Origin: Pseudorhodoferax sp. Leaf267
Lineage (GTDB): Bacteria; Pseudomonadota; Gammaproteobacteria; Burkholderiales; Burkholderiaceae_C
Length of the DNA stretch: 64,000 bases
Reading direction: 5' to 3'
Assembly: GCF_001422405.1 (NCBI RefSeq)
Contig: NZ_LMMV01000012.1
Location: 908,830 to 972,829, forward strand
Shown: positions 30,549 to 39,680 of the stretch, one piece after another
How the letters are laid out: the number at the start of each line of letters is the position of its first letter
Position numbering within the stretch: position 1 is the first letter of the stretch
The notes under the pieces: generated by a model
Told to the model about the DNA's origin: nothing
Databases searched by the model: none
The model's input: only the letters and a program-made list of their open reading frames with translations
Program-made: the position numbers and the translations under genes

Positions 30549-31856
30549 TCAGGCATGAGCCGGATGCGCCAGCGTGGCCGCGGCTTCCCGGTCCAGTGCC
30601 TTGGCGTTGGCGTCGGCTTCGGCCTCGGGCAGCAGCTCACCTTCCCACTTGGCAACGACGGCCGTGGCGATCGAATTGCCGACCGCGTTGGTGGCCGAGC
30701 GGCCCATGTCCAGGAAGGTGTCCACGCCCAGGATCAGCAGCAGGCCGGCCTCGGGGATGTTGAACTGGTTCAGCGTGGCGGCGATCACCACCAGCGAGGC
30801 GCGCGGCACGCCGGCCATGCCTTTGGAGGTCAGCATCAGGATCAGCAGCATGGTGATCTGCGTGCCCATCGACAGCTCGATGCCGTAGGCCTGCGCGATG
30901 AACAGCACGGCGAAGGTGCAGTACATCATCGAGCCATCGAGGTTGAACGAGTAGCCCATGGGCATCACGAAACTGGAGATCTTGCGCTTGACGCCGAAAC
31001 GGTCGAGCGCGTCCAGGATCTTGGGGTAGGCGGCTTCCGAGCTGGCCGTGGCGAACGACAGCAGGAAGGCTTCCTTGATCAGCACCAGCAGCTTGAACAC
31101 GCGCGGACCCAGGAAGGCCAGGCCCGCCAGGATCAGCACCGCCCACAGCACGAACAGGCCCAGGTAGAAGTCGCGCATGAACACGGCGAACTTGAGCAGG
31201 ATCTCCAGGCCATTGACCGACACTGTGGCGGCCATGGCGGCCATCACGGCCAGCGGGGCCAGCTTCATCACGTAGCCCGTGATCTTCAGCATGGCGTGGG
31301 CCAGCTCGTCGATCGCGGCGACCAGGGTCTTGCCCTTTTCACCCAGCGCGGCCAGCGCGACACCGAAGAACATGGAGAACACCACGATCTGCAGGATCTC
31401 GTTGTTGGCCATGGCCTCGGCGAAGGACTTGGGCACCAGATGGCTGATGAAGTCCTTGAGAGTGAACTTGGACGTGGCCAGGTTCGCCGAGGCCCCGATG
31501 TCGGGCAGCGGCAGCCCCAGGTTCACACCCGGCTTGAGCAGGTTGGCCATCACCAGGCCCAGCACCAGCGAGATGAGCGATGCGGTCACGAACCAGCCCA
31601 GCGCCTTGCCGAACACGCGGCCCACGGACGAGGCATCGCCCATGTGCGCAATGCCGACCACCAGCGTGGAGAACACCAGCGGGCCGATCAGCATCTTGAT
31701 CAGCCGCAGGAACACGTCCGACATGATGGAGATGTAGCCGGCGATCTGCGCCGCGGTCTTCTTGTCGGGGAAGTTCGTGAACACCATGTAGCCGATCAGG
31801 ATGCCGACCACCATGGCCAGCAGGATCCAGACGGCTGGGGGTAGTTTCTTTTTCAT
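30549..31856 (-). CDS. dicarboxylate/amino acid:cation symporter (DAACS family, DctA/GltP-like)
   Basis: The 435-residue glutamate/dicarboxylate symporter has eight membrane helices and two re-entrant loops. The Ser-rich loop ATASSEAAYPK, the NLDGSMMY motif (Na+/substrate), AGVPRASLVV and the C-terminal ATNAVGNSIAT motif are all typical. It imports succinate, glutamate or a related anion with Na+ or H+. GGAG lies eight bases before the ATG. It is 89 bases after the C45 hydrolase gene in the large minus-strand operon. The substrate could be the compound that the operon degrades, or succinate. Confidence 0.9.
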   Translation of the reverse strand: MKKKLPPAVWILLAMVVGILIGYMVFTNFPDKKTAAQIAGYISIMSDVFLRLIKMLIGPLVFSTLVVGIAHMGDASSVGRVFGKALGWFVTASLISLVLGLVMANLLKPGVNLGLPLPDIGASANLATSKFTLKDFISHLVPKSFAEAMANNEILQIVVFSMFFGVALAALGEKGKTLVAAIDELAHAMLKITGYVMKLAPLAVMAAMAATVSVNGLEILLKFAVFMRDFYLGLFVLWAVLILAGLAFLGPRVFKLLVLIKEAFLLSFATASSEAAYPKILDALDRFGVKRKISSFVMPMGYSFNLDGSMMYCTFAVLFIAQAYGIELSMGTQITMLLILMLTSKGMAGVPRASLVVIAATLNQFNIPEAGLLLILGVDTFLDMGRSATNAVGNSIATAVVAKWEGELLPEAEADANAKALDREAAATLAHPAHA

Positions 31857-31945
31857 TTCAAAGTCTCCATGCAAACGTTTTGGGAATGGTTGTGGTGGGT
31901 GGTGCAGTGCGCGCGGCCTGTCACCCGCGGCCGTGCGCTGGGGGT

Positions 31946-32941
31946 TCAGGATGGTGCGTTGGGATAGACGATGTCGTGTTGGCCCTCGTCGAACTGCGCG
32001 ATGGATTGCTCCCAGCGATGACCCGGCCAGAGCAGCTCGGCGCGGCCGGACTGTGGCCGGTAGACCGCCGTGTACAGCGTGCCGTAGCCGCGCATCCAGG
32101 CCGTCTGGTAGAGCGGCGGCTGCAGCAGTGCGTCGATGGCCTGCTGCGCCGGGGCCGGTGTTTCCACCTGTTGGCGCAGCGCCGCCAGCCGCTCGGGCGA
32201 GCGCGTGGCCTGCGCATGCTCGGGCCATTCCACGGCGTTCTGGAAGTTGGTCACGGCCTTGTGGCGCGTGACTTGCACCGGCCGGTCGGGCGCGACGAAC
32301 ACGGTGGCCCAGTCGGCATGGCGGTCCAGCAGGGTGATGCTGTAGCTCATGTGCACCGGCACGCGCTGCAGGATGGCGACGGCCTGCGCCGTGGTCTGCG
32401 CGACTTCGAGCACATAGCGCAAGACCAGCGGGATGCCGAAGCCGGTACCGGCCACCGTGCTCCCGCCGAACGACAGCGAGGCGGCCAGGCCGCTCTCGTT
32501 GATGCCGTCCAGCGCGCCCCACAGGCAGTCACTCATCGCCACCACACGCTGGCCCGTCCAGCGGGAGGCCAGCCAATTGCCCTCCAGCAGTGCGGGCGCG
32601 AAGTCGTAGTTGCGCAGCAGCACGGGCTCGTCCCGGCCCTGTGGGTCGATCCAGACCGCCTGCGAGCAGCCGGCGATGTAGGGCGGCGGGCACCACAGGG
32701 ACAGGAAGCGCGCCTCCACGTCGCCGCCGCCCGCCAGTTCGACCAGCCGCTCCCAGGTCGGCACCAGCTCGGGCATGTGCTCTCGCAAGGCACGCCGCGA
32801 TTCCAGGAAGCTGGGCCGGCCCACCGCACCGCTGCGCAGGAACCAGGCCCGGTAGCCGGGCCAGGACCGCTCGAACAGCGCCTTCCATTGCGCGCCGGGG
32901 GTGTCCTCGGCGACGGCCTGGAAGTGGATGCTGATGGACAT
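31946..32941 (-). CDS. C45-type N-acyltransferase/hydrolase (Ntn hydrolase, carcinine-hydrolase-like)
   Basis: The 331-residue protein resembles peptidase family C45 (acyl-CoA:isopenicillin N acyltransferase, carcinine hydrolase, linear amide hydrolases). The segment GCSQAVWIDPQG gives the candidate nucleophile Cys at about residue 91, which would be freed by self-cleavage after Gly. LLRNYDF and SDCLWGALDGINESGLAASLSFGG follow as in Ntn hydrolases. It has no signal peptide, so it is cytosolic. It lies two bases after the ATP-grasp gene. Cleaving or forming an amide made by that ATP-grasp partner is a reasonable inference, not shown. Confidence 0.78.
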   Translation of the reverse strand: MSISIHFQAVAEDTPGAQWKALFERSWPGYRAWFLRSGAVGRPSFLESRRALREHMPELVPTWERLVELAGGGDVEARFLSLWCPPPYIAGCSQAVWIDPQGRDEPVLLRNYDFAPALLEGNWLASRWTGQRVVAMSDCLWGALDGINESGLAASLSFGGSTVAGTGFGIPLVLRYVLEVAQTTAQAVAILQRVPVHMSYSITLLDRHADWATVFVAPDRPVQVTRHKAVTNFQNAVEWPEHAQATRSPERLAALRQQVETPAPAQQAIDALLQPPLYQTAWMRGYGTLYTAVYRPQSGRAELLWPGHRWEQSIAQFDEGQHDIVYPNAPS

Positions 32942-32943
32942 CG

Positions 32944-34401
32944 TCAGAGGATCTTGAACGAGCCGGGTGCCGGCGCGGCCTCGTGCTGCGTGGTCAAGAT
33001 GGGCTTGCCCGCGTAGTACTGGCTGATGCCGCGGACCCAGTCGCGTGCGCGGATGTTGAGCTTGAAGTTGTCGTCCATCGAGCGCCCGCGCGTGATCAGG
33101 ATGCCCAGGTCGGCGCCGTTGTAGCGGTAGTCGCCCGGGCCCGTGATGCGCAGGAAGAAGGCCTCGCGCTCGGTGTCGATGGCGCGGCGCGTGTAGTCGA
33201 AGCGCTGGTAGGCCACGGTGCCGTCCTCGGCCATGCGGTAGATGCCGGTGGCCGGCGCGTGCGTGACCTGGTCGACCTTGTCTTCCGTGTACTTCATGAC
33301 CACCTGCGACCACGAGTCGATGAAGTGCGGCTGCGCCCAGCGCTCGTTGATTTCCTTGACGTTCAAATCGAATGGCACGCCCGAGAACTCCAGCAGGTGG
33401 AACAGGAACAGCGGCGCGTCGGCATAGGCGAAGGCGGCGTGGTTGGTCATGGGGCTGGCGCCGCAGATGCGCGGGTTCAGCTCGCCCAGGTAGACCTCGC
33501 CGTTGTCCTGGTCGATCAGAAAGTCCAGATCGAAGTAGCCGCGGTAGCCTTCGGCCAAGAGCTGGTTGCCGAACTTCTCGGCCATGTCGCGGGCCTTGGC
33601 GCGCACCGTTTCGGAGAAGGCACCCGGGAACACTTCGTTGCCGCACCAGCCGCCCTTGTAGGGCGTGAGTTCGCGCGCGCCGACCACCTCGGTCAACAGC
33701 GGGCCGACGAGGGTGCCCGACTGCGTGGCGCACGCTTCCAGCGTGGCGCCGCGGCAGTTGATGCGCTTCATGATCTTGACCTCGGGGTCGCCCACGATCT
33801 CGTCCTTGTGCTTGTTGAAGTCGTCTTCGCTGGCGATGAAGAAGGTGGTGTGGCCCGAGTCGCCGAAGGCCGACTGCACGACCAGGTCCTTGCCCAGGCC
33901 GGCGCGCTCTGCGATCTGCATCAGGTGCTGGAAGCTGTCGACCTTCTCCAGCGCGTTGGGCACCGAGTACACGCCGGCCTTGTTGCCGATGCGCACGGTC
34001 TCCATCTTGTTGTCGCAGCGCTGGCGCAGCTTGGCCGGCGGGAACCAGACCTCCATGCCGAGCTCCTTGGACAGCTCTTCGGTCTTCTCGTCGAACATCA
34101 GGAACGTGGCCACGGGCTTGCCGCCGCGGCGCTCGATCAGGTCGACCACGTCCTTGTGCTGCAGCAGGTAGTTGTTGATGTCCTCGATGGAGGTGAACTC
34201 GTCGTGCGGTGTCTCCTTGGGCACGAAGACGTTGGGGTGGCGCCCGTCGAAGCAGTCGATGTAGTTGATGTAGCGGAAGCGGTTGACCCAGCGGTCCATG
34301 CCGAGCAGGTTGAAGTTGGTGGCGCTGATGAAGTAGATGGGCCGCTCATTGCGGTGGAACATCAGCAGCAGGTCGGAAATGCTCTTGACCTTGTTGGTCA
34401 T
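32944..34401 (-). CDS. ATP-grasp domain enzyme (often labelled biotin carboxylase)
   Basis: The 485-residue ATP-grasp protein has nucleotide-binding segments DLVVQSAFGDSGHTTFFI and VKIMKRINCRG, then the metal and catalytic residues in GYFDLDFLIDQDNGEVYLGELNPRI, split by a short insert. The C-terminal region has YRYNGADLGILITRGRSMDD. There is no biotin carboxyl carrier nearby and no clear bicarbonate-site signature, so carboxylate-amine ligation fits better than biotin carboxylation. Its ATG overlaps the decarboxylase TGA. It lies between a PLP decarboxylase that makes amines and a C45 amide hydrolase, which suggests ligation of a carboxylic acid to an amine. Confidence 0.75.
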   Translation of the reverse strand: MTNKVKSISDLLLMFHRNERPIYFISATNFNLLGMDRWVNRFRYINYIDCFDGRHPNVFVPKETPHDEFTSIEDINNYLLQHKDVVDLIERRGGKPVATFLMFDEKTEELSKELGMEVWFPPAKLRQRCDNKMETVRIGNKAGVYSVPNALEKVDSFQHLMQIAERAGLGKDLVVQSAFGDSGHTTFFIASEDDFNKHKDEIVGDPEVKIMKRINCRGATLEACATQSGTLVGPLLTEVVGARELTPYKGGWCGNEVFPGAFSETVRAKARDMAEKFGNQLLAEGYRGYFDLDFLIDQDNGEVYLGELNPRICGASPMTNHAAFAYADAPLFLFHLLEFSGVPFDLNVKEINERWAQPHFIDSWSQVVMKYTEDKVDQVTHAPATGIYRMAEDGTVAYQRFDYTRRAIDTEREAFFLRITGPGDYRYNGADLGILITRGRSMDDNFKLNIRARDWVRGISQYYAGKPILTTQHEAAPAPGSFKIL

Positions 34402-37283
34402 TTCTTGCTCCTCGAGGTGGACTTCTTGGGCGCCAGTCCTGCGGTCGCCAGTTCGGGTTCTGGGCGCTGCTGCGCCTCTTGCTCTTGTGTTTGTGCAGCG
34501 CGGCCGGCCACGGCCAGCGCGGCGCGTGCGGCCGTGGCCTGGGCCGCGCGCTCCAGCGCGGCGTCGCTGAAGATGCGGAAGCCCAGCTCGGGCCTGAAGC
34601 CATGGATCTCGCGCACGTCCAGCGCGGCCATGAACTGCAAAATCTCGGCGCTGATGACCTGGCCCGGCACCAGGATCGGAAAGCCCGGCGGGTAGGGGAT
34701 CACGAACAGCGCCGACACCAGCTCGCGGCCCGCCGCGATGGCGCGCGCGGCCTCGGGCATGTCGATGTATTCGCAGTTGACGTCGTCGTAGGACAGGAAG
34801 AACGCGCTGCGGATGTCGCCGTCGCGCGTCTCGGCCCGGCCCTCGACCGAGCGGCCACGGAACGCGAAATGGAAGCTGGAGAAATCCGGCAGCGGCGGCT
34901 GCTCCAGCGTCAGCGACTTCACGCGCTTCTCGTGGATGCGGCGCTCGATGGCGCTCATGTCGGCGATGCGCGCGTCCACGTCGCGCGCGATCTTGACCAG
35001 CACCTCGATCAGGTAGGCGATGGCCGAGCGCGTGCTGCCGATGTTGGTCATGAACAGCACGGTGTTGCGCGAGGTCTTGTTGATCTGGATGCCGTACTTG
35101 TCCATCAACTCGCGGTTCTTGAACTGGTCGCCGTCCAGGCCCGTGGCGCCGATGGTCAGCGTGGCGCGCGTGGGGTCCAGCGCGAACTCGTCGGTGCGCC
35201 AGGCTGCCTCCAGGTTGTTCCAGCCGTTCTCGTCGTTGTAGTAGCTCTCCACGCCGGACTCGCGGTAGGCCGCCGGGATCACGTCGCCCACGCGCAGGAA
35301 GCGGAAGTAGCGCTTGAGCAGCGGGTGGTTCAGCACCTGCTCGCGCAGGCTCATGGCCAGCTCCAGCTGGCGCTGGATCAACTCGTAGCCTTCGAGCTCC
35401 ACCTGGCGGCGGCCCACGTCCAGTGAGGCCAGGATCTGGTAGTTGGGCGATGTCGAGGTGTGGGTCATGTAGGCCTCGTGGAAGGCCTCTTCGGCCTTGT
35501 CCTTGAAGTCCTGGTCCCACACATGGATCATCGAGCCCTGGCGCAGCGCGGTCAGCGTCTTGTGCGTGGAGTGTGTGGCGTAGACGCGGATGCGGGCCTT
35601 GGCCGGGTCGGGCAGCAAGCGCGTGTTGAGCAGCGCCTCGTCGTCGTTCCAGTCGATCTCGGCCTGGAATTGCGCGTAGCGCTTGGCGTAGGCAGGCTCC
35701 TTGAACATCTCGCACAGACGAGCGGCCGTGGCCATGCCGGTGCGCTGGCGGTAGATGGGGTGGCAGCGCGCGAAGGCGAACCAGGCTTCGTCCCACAGGA
35801 ACACCAGGTCGGGCTTGATCGCCAGGCATTCCAGCATCACGCGTTCGACGTCGTAGACGATGCCATCGAAGGTGCAGTTGGTCAGCAGCACCATGCGCAC
35901 GCGGTCCAGCGTGCCGGCGCGGCGGAAGCCCAGCAGCGTCTCCTTGATGTGGCGGATCGGCACCGCGCCGTACATGGAGTACTGGTCCAGCGGATAGGAG
36001 TCGAGGTAGGCCACCTGCGCGCCGGCCAGCACCAGGCCGTAATGGTGCGACTTGTGGCAATTGCGGTCGACCAGCACGATGTCGTCGGGCCGCACCAGGG
36101 CCTGCACCACGATCTTGTTGCAGGTGCTGGTGCCGTTGGTGGCGAAGTAGGTGCGCCGCGCGCCGAAGGCCCGGGCCGCGTACTCCTGCGCCAGCTTGAG
36201 CGGGCCGACCGGGTCGAGCAGCGAGTCCAGCCCGCCCGAGGTGGCAGAGGTTTCGGCCATGAACAGGTTCATGCCATAGAACTGCGCCAGGTCGCCGATC
36301 CAGCTGCTGTTCATGATGGACTTGCCGCGCGCCAGCGGCAGCGCGTGGAACACGCCCGTGGGCTGCTTGGCGTAGTCGCGCAGCGCGTGGAAGAACGGCG
36401 TGCGGTGGCGTTCGCCCACGCCCTTCATGATGGAGCTGTACAGCTCGATGTGGTCTTCCTCACCGAAGAAGATGCGCTTGAACGCCTCGCCCACGCGGGC
36501 GGCGATGTCTTCGACGTTGACGTCGGTGACCAGGTACAGGTCGAGCTCGGGCCGCAGCTGCGCGATCTGCCGGCCCAGTAGCGGGCCGCGTTCGAACTCG
36601 GGCATCTGCTCGATGCTCTCGTCCACGCTGTCCAGGAAGCGGCGCAGCATGTCGTTGTGGTTGACCGAGCGGAACGGAAAGCCGTGGCGGATCACGACCG
36701 CCTGCAGGTTGAAGTTGACCAGCGTGGCGATCAACGCGTCTTCATACGTGGGCACGACCACCACGTCGAAGATGAAATCGTCGTCGGTGCTCCGCTTGCG
36801 CAGCACGCGGCGGCGCAGCGCGTCTTCTTCGGCCGGGCTCATCTCGTCGACGATCAGCACCTCGAAGTAGGGCCGCGACAGCTGCGCCTGGCGTTCGCTC
36901 TCGGTTTCGATCTGCGACGGCAGCTCGTTGTCGCCCTCCAGCGCACTGCTGTCGTGGCGGTAGGTGCGGGCCGCCAGCACGCGGTGGATGCGGCGCGCGG
37001 CCTGGTGGGCGCGGGCCAGTTCCTCGCGCTCGATCCACTGGCACAGCTCGCCGAAGACGCGGCCGCCGGGGAAGGCCCAGTAGCTTTCGATGGGCGCCAG
37101 CGACTCGATGATCTGGTGGATGTGGGCCAGGCGGCGCTGGCGCTCGGGGTCGTCCGGCGGCAGGATGGCCGAACGGCTCAGGTCGTCCACCAGGCTGATC
37201 CAGCCGTCGGCACGCATCTCCCAGACGCTGCGGTGACGGCTGAGCGAGGTGCGGGTCCTTGTTGGAGTGTTGGTCTTCGTCAT
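34398..37283 (-). CDS. Orn/Lys/Arg-type PLP-dependent amino acid decarboxylase, large form
   Basis: This 961-residue fold-type I decarboxylase resembles bacterial inducible Orn/Lys/Arg decarboxylases. The N-terminal wing/flavodoxin-like part covers about 130-260 (YFEVLIVDEMSPAEED, LDLYLVTDV). The PLP domain has NGTSTCNKI (phosphate), SHHYGLVLAG, Asp498 in FLWDEAWFAFA, and Lys575 in THSTHKTLTALRQ as the Schiff-base lysine. Family members are usually 710-760 residues; this one is longer at both ends, with an Ala/Gln-rich tail after about 900. Substrate specificity is not readable. It overlaps the ATP-grasp gene by four bases. Confidence 0.85.
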   Translation of the reverse strand: MTKTNTPTRTRTSLSRHRSVWEMRADGWISLVDDLSRSAILPPDDPERQRRLAHIHQIIESLAPIESYWAFPGGRVFGELCQWIEREELARAHQAARRIHRVLAARTYRHDSSALEGDNELPSQIETESERQAQLSRPYFEVLIVDEMSPAEEDALRRRVLRKRSTDDDFIFDVVVVPTYEDALIATLVNFNLQAVVIRHGFPFRSVNHNDMLRRFLDSVDESIEQMPEFERGPLLGRQIAQLRPELDLYLVTDVNVEDIAARVGEAFKRIFFGEEDHIELYSSIMKGVGERHRTPFFHALRDYAKQPTGVFHALPLARGKSIMNSSWIGDLAQFYGMNLFMAETSATSGGLDSLLDPVGPLKLAQEYAARAFGARRTYFATNGTSTCNKIVVQALVRPDDIVLVDRNCHKSHHYGLVLAGAQVAYLDSYPLDQYSMYGAVPIRHIKETLLGFRRAGTLDRVRMVLLTNCTFDGIVYDVERVMLECLAIKPDLVFLWDEAWFAFARCHPIYRQRTGMATAARLCEMFKEPAYAKRYAQFQAEIDWNDDEALLNTRLLPDPAKARIRVYATHSTHKTLTALRQGSMIHVWDQDFKDKAEEAFHEAYMTHTSTSPNYQILASLDVGRRQVELEGYELIQRQLELAMSLREQVLNHPLLKRYFRFLRVGDVIPAAYRESGVESYYNDENGWNNLEAAWRTDEFALDPTRATLTIGATGLDGDQFKNRELMDKYGIQINKTSRNTVLFMTNIGSTRSAIAYLIEVLVKIARDVDARIADMSAIERRIHEKRVKSLTLEQPPLPDFSSFHFAFRGRSVEGRAETRDGDIRSAFFLSYDDVNCEYIDMPEAARAIAAGRELVSALFVIPYPPGFPILVPGQVISAEILQFMAALDVREIHGFRPELGFRIFSDAALERAAQATAARAALAVAGRAAQTQEQEAQQRPEPELATAGLAPKKSTSRSKK

Positions 37284-37340
37284 CTTGTGTCTCCTCGGCC
37301 GGGCCCGACGCCCCGGCCCTTGTCTCTCGGGTCGGGTGTG

Positions 37341-38218
37341 TCAGTCGGGCTTGGTCAAGGGCCCCAAGGTCTGCAGGTACGGAAAGCTGGCCGCAGCCTC
37401 CTTGTCATAGACCGCGACGTGCAGTCGCGGTCGCGAAAGCTCTTGAGCGGCTGGCCCAGGTTGCTGCGCAGGCCGCGCTCACGCTCGCGGCGCAGGCGCG
37501 CGAAGTCCACGTCGATGGCCATGATCTCGGGGCCGCTCTCGGCCTGGTGCAGCACGTAGCCGGACGGGTCGCAAATGATGGAGCGGCCCACGCCGCCATG
37601 GCCCACGCCGTTGACGTCGAAGAAATACACCTGGTTCTGCACGGCCGACGCGCGCGCGATGGCCAGCTCCACGTCGCGGTCGATGGTGTCGGTCATGGTG
37701 GGGTGCAGGATCACCTCGGCGCCCATGGCGGCCAGCGTGCGCGTGGTCTCGGGGAACCACATGTCATAGCAGATCGACACGCCGAAGCGGCCCGCGCCGG
37801 GGATGTCGAACACGCAGAACTCGGTGCCGCCCTCGACATCGCGCTCGTAAGGGCGGAACGGGAACAGCTTGCGAAAACGCGTGATGACCTCGCCCTCGGG
37901 GTTGATGACCGGCGTGGTGTTGTAGACGCGCGTGCCGTGGGGCCCGTCGACCTGCTCGAACAGCGAGCCGGGAATCAGCCACAGACCGGTTTCGCGTGCC
38001 AGTTCGCACAGCCGCGCTTCGGTCGGCCCGGGCAGCGGCTCGGCCGTGCTGTGCTTGGGGCCCAGTGCGGCGAGTTCAGAGAACAGCACCATGCGCACCC
38101 ACGGGAAGCGGGTGCGGATGTGGCGCAGGTAATTGCCCATCTGCTCGACGTTGCTGTCGAACGCCGAAACGTTCATCTGCACGCCGGCGATGCCGAATGT
38201 CTGCAAATCCAAACTCAC
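37341..38218 (-). CDS. carbon-nitrogen hydrolase (nitrilase superfamily), frameshifted near the 3' end
   Basis: The nitrilase-superfamily triad is complete: Glu in FSELAALG, Lys in FRKLFPFRPYE, Cys in SICYDMWFPE. It hydrolyses an amide or carbamoyl-amide. The GTG start overlaps the gabD stop (GTGA). The uninterrupted frame stops at 37355 with a tail (DCTSRSMTRRLRPAFRTC) unlike the family. One base out of frame, from about 37434 to 37422, the DNA encodes LHVAVYDKEAAASFPYLQTL and ends at TGA 37341, a normal-looking C-terminus. A single missing base in CGCGACCG(C)CGACTG explains both. This is either a real frameshift or a sequencing error. The catalytic part is intact either way. Confidence 0.8.
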
Positions 38219-39678
38219 TTGTCGATGCCCCCCAGGCAGACGTACTTGGTTTCCAGGAACTCCTCGATGCCGTACTTGGAGCCCTCGCGGCCCAGGCCCG
38301 ATTGCTTGACGCCGCCGAACGGCGCCTCGGCCGTGGAGATCAGGCCAGTGTTCACGCCGACCATGCCCGACTCCAGCTGCTCGGCCACGCGCATCACGCG
38401 GCCGATGTCTCGGCTGTAGAAGTAGGCGGCCAGGCCGAACTCGGTGTCGTTGGCCAGCCCGATGACTTCAGCTTCGGTGTCGAACGCGAAGATCGGCGCC
38501 AGCGGGCCGAAGGTCTCTTCCTTCGCGAACAGCATGTCCGCCGTTGCGCCACCGATCACGGTGGGCTCATAGAACAGGCCGCCCAGTGCATGCGGCTTGC
38601 CGCCGGTCAGCACGGTGCCGCCCTTGGCCACGGCGTCTGCCACGTGCTCTTCGATCTTGGCCACCGCCTTGGCATCGATCAGGGGGCCTTGCGTGACGCC
38701 GGCATCCAGGCCGTTGCCGACCTTCATGGCCTGCACCTTGGCGACCAGCTTGCGCGTGAACTGCTCCAGCACGCCGCGCTGCACATACAAACGGTTGGCG
38801 CAGACGCAGGTCTGGCCGGTGTTGCGGTACTTGGAGACCATCGCGCCCTCGACGGCGGCGTCGATGTCGGCATCGTCGAACACGATGAAGGGCGCGTTGC
38901 CGCCCAGTTCCAGCGACAGCTTCTTGATCGTGTCGGCCGATTGGCGCATCAGCGTGCGGCCCACTTCGGTGGAGCCCGTGAAGGTCAGCTTGCGCACCAC
39001 GGGGCTGCGCGTCATCTCGCCGCCGATCTCCGAGGCCGAGCCGGTCAGCACCGACAGCAGGCCCTTCGGAACACCCGCGCGCGCCGCCAGTTCGGCGAAG
39101 GCCAGCGCGGAGTAGGGCGTCTGCGTCGCGGGCTTGACGACCATGGAGCAGCCTGCGGCCAGGGCCGGGCCGGCCTTGCGCGTGAGCATCGCGGTCGGGA
39201 AGTTCCAGGGCGTGATCGCGGCCGTCACGCCGATGGGCTGCTTGAGCGCGAAAATGCGCTTGTCGCCGCTGGTGGCGGGGATCGCGTCGCCGTACACGCG
39301 GCGCGCCTCGTCGGCGAACCACTCGATGAAGGACGCGGCGTAGGCGATCTCGCCCTTGGACTCGGCCAGCGGCTTGCCCTGCTCCGTGGTCATGATGAGC
39401 GCCAGGTCGTCCTGGTTCGCGAGCATCAGGTCGTTGAGCCTGCGCAGGATGGCCGCGCGTTCCTTGGCGGGCACGTCGCGCCAGGCGCGCTGGGCGCTGG
39501 CTGCGGCAGCGATGGCGCGTTCGGTCTCGGCCGTGCCGCACATCGGGATGGTGCCGATGGTTTCGCCGGTCGCGGGGTTGGTCACGGTGGTGGTCTTGCC
39601 GCTGTCGGCGTCGACCCATTCACCTGCCACGTAGGCCTGCTGGCGCAGCAGGCTGGGGTCTTTCAGTTGCTCCAACAT
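38215..39678 (-). CDS. gabD: NAD(P)-dependent succinate-semialdehyde dehydrogenase
   Basis: The 487-residue aldehyde dehydrogenase is of the GabD subgroup. ITPWNFPTAMLTRK and FTGSTEVGR bind the cofactor; LSLELGGNAPFIV carries the general-base Glu; NTGQTCVCANRLYV carries the catalytic Cys. EAPFGGVKQSGLGREGSKYGIEEFLE is the C-terminal GabD-like end. It oxidises succinate semialdehyde (or glutarate semialdehyde) to the acid. It starts two bases after the gabT stop and overlaps the hydrolase start. With gabT it completes conversion of GABA or 5-aminovalerate to the dicarboxylate. Confidence 0.93.
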   Translation of the reverse strand: MLEQLKDPSLLRQQAYVAGEWVDADSGKTTTVTNPATGETIGTIPMCGTAETERAIAAAASAQRAWRDVPAKERAAILRRLNDLMLANQDDLALIMTTEQGKPLAESKGEIAYAASFIEWFADEARRVYGDAIPATSGDKRIFALKQPIGVTAAITPWNFPTAMLTRKAGPALAAGCSMVVKPATQTPYSALAFAELAARAGVPKGLLSVLTGSASEIGGEMTRSPVVRKLTFTGSTEVGRTLMRQSADTIKKLSLELGGNAPFIVFDDADIDAAVEGAMVSKYRNTGQTCVCANRLYVQRGVLEQFTRKLVAKVQAMKVGNGLDAGVTQGPLIDAKAVAKIEEHVADAVAKGGTVLTGGKPHALGGLFYEPTVIGGATADMLFAKEETFGPLAPIFAFDTEAEVIGLANDTEFGLAAYFYSRDIGRVMRVAEQLESGMVGVNTGLISTAEAPFGGVKQSGLGREGSKYGIEEFLETKYVCLGGIDK

Positions 39679-39680
39679 AT

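Noticed and set aside
32944-34401. Biotin carboxylase subunit of an acyl-CoA carboxylase
   Set aside because: There is no biotinyl or carboxyltransferase partner nearby; the context is amine/amide metabolism. ATP-grasp ligase is the safer call.
37284-38218. Agmatine or guanidinobutyramide route (N-carbamoylputrescine amidase) as a firm function for the nitrilase
   Set aside because: The triad is generic and no agmatine deiminase or arginine monooxygenase gene is present in the window, so the substrate is left open.
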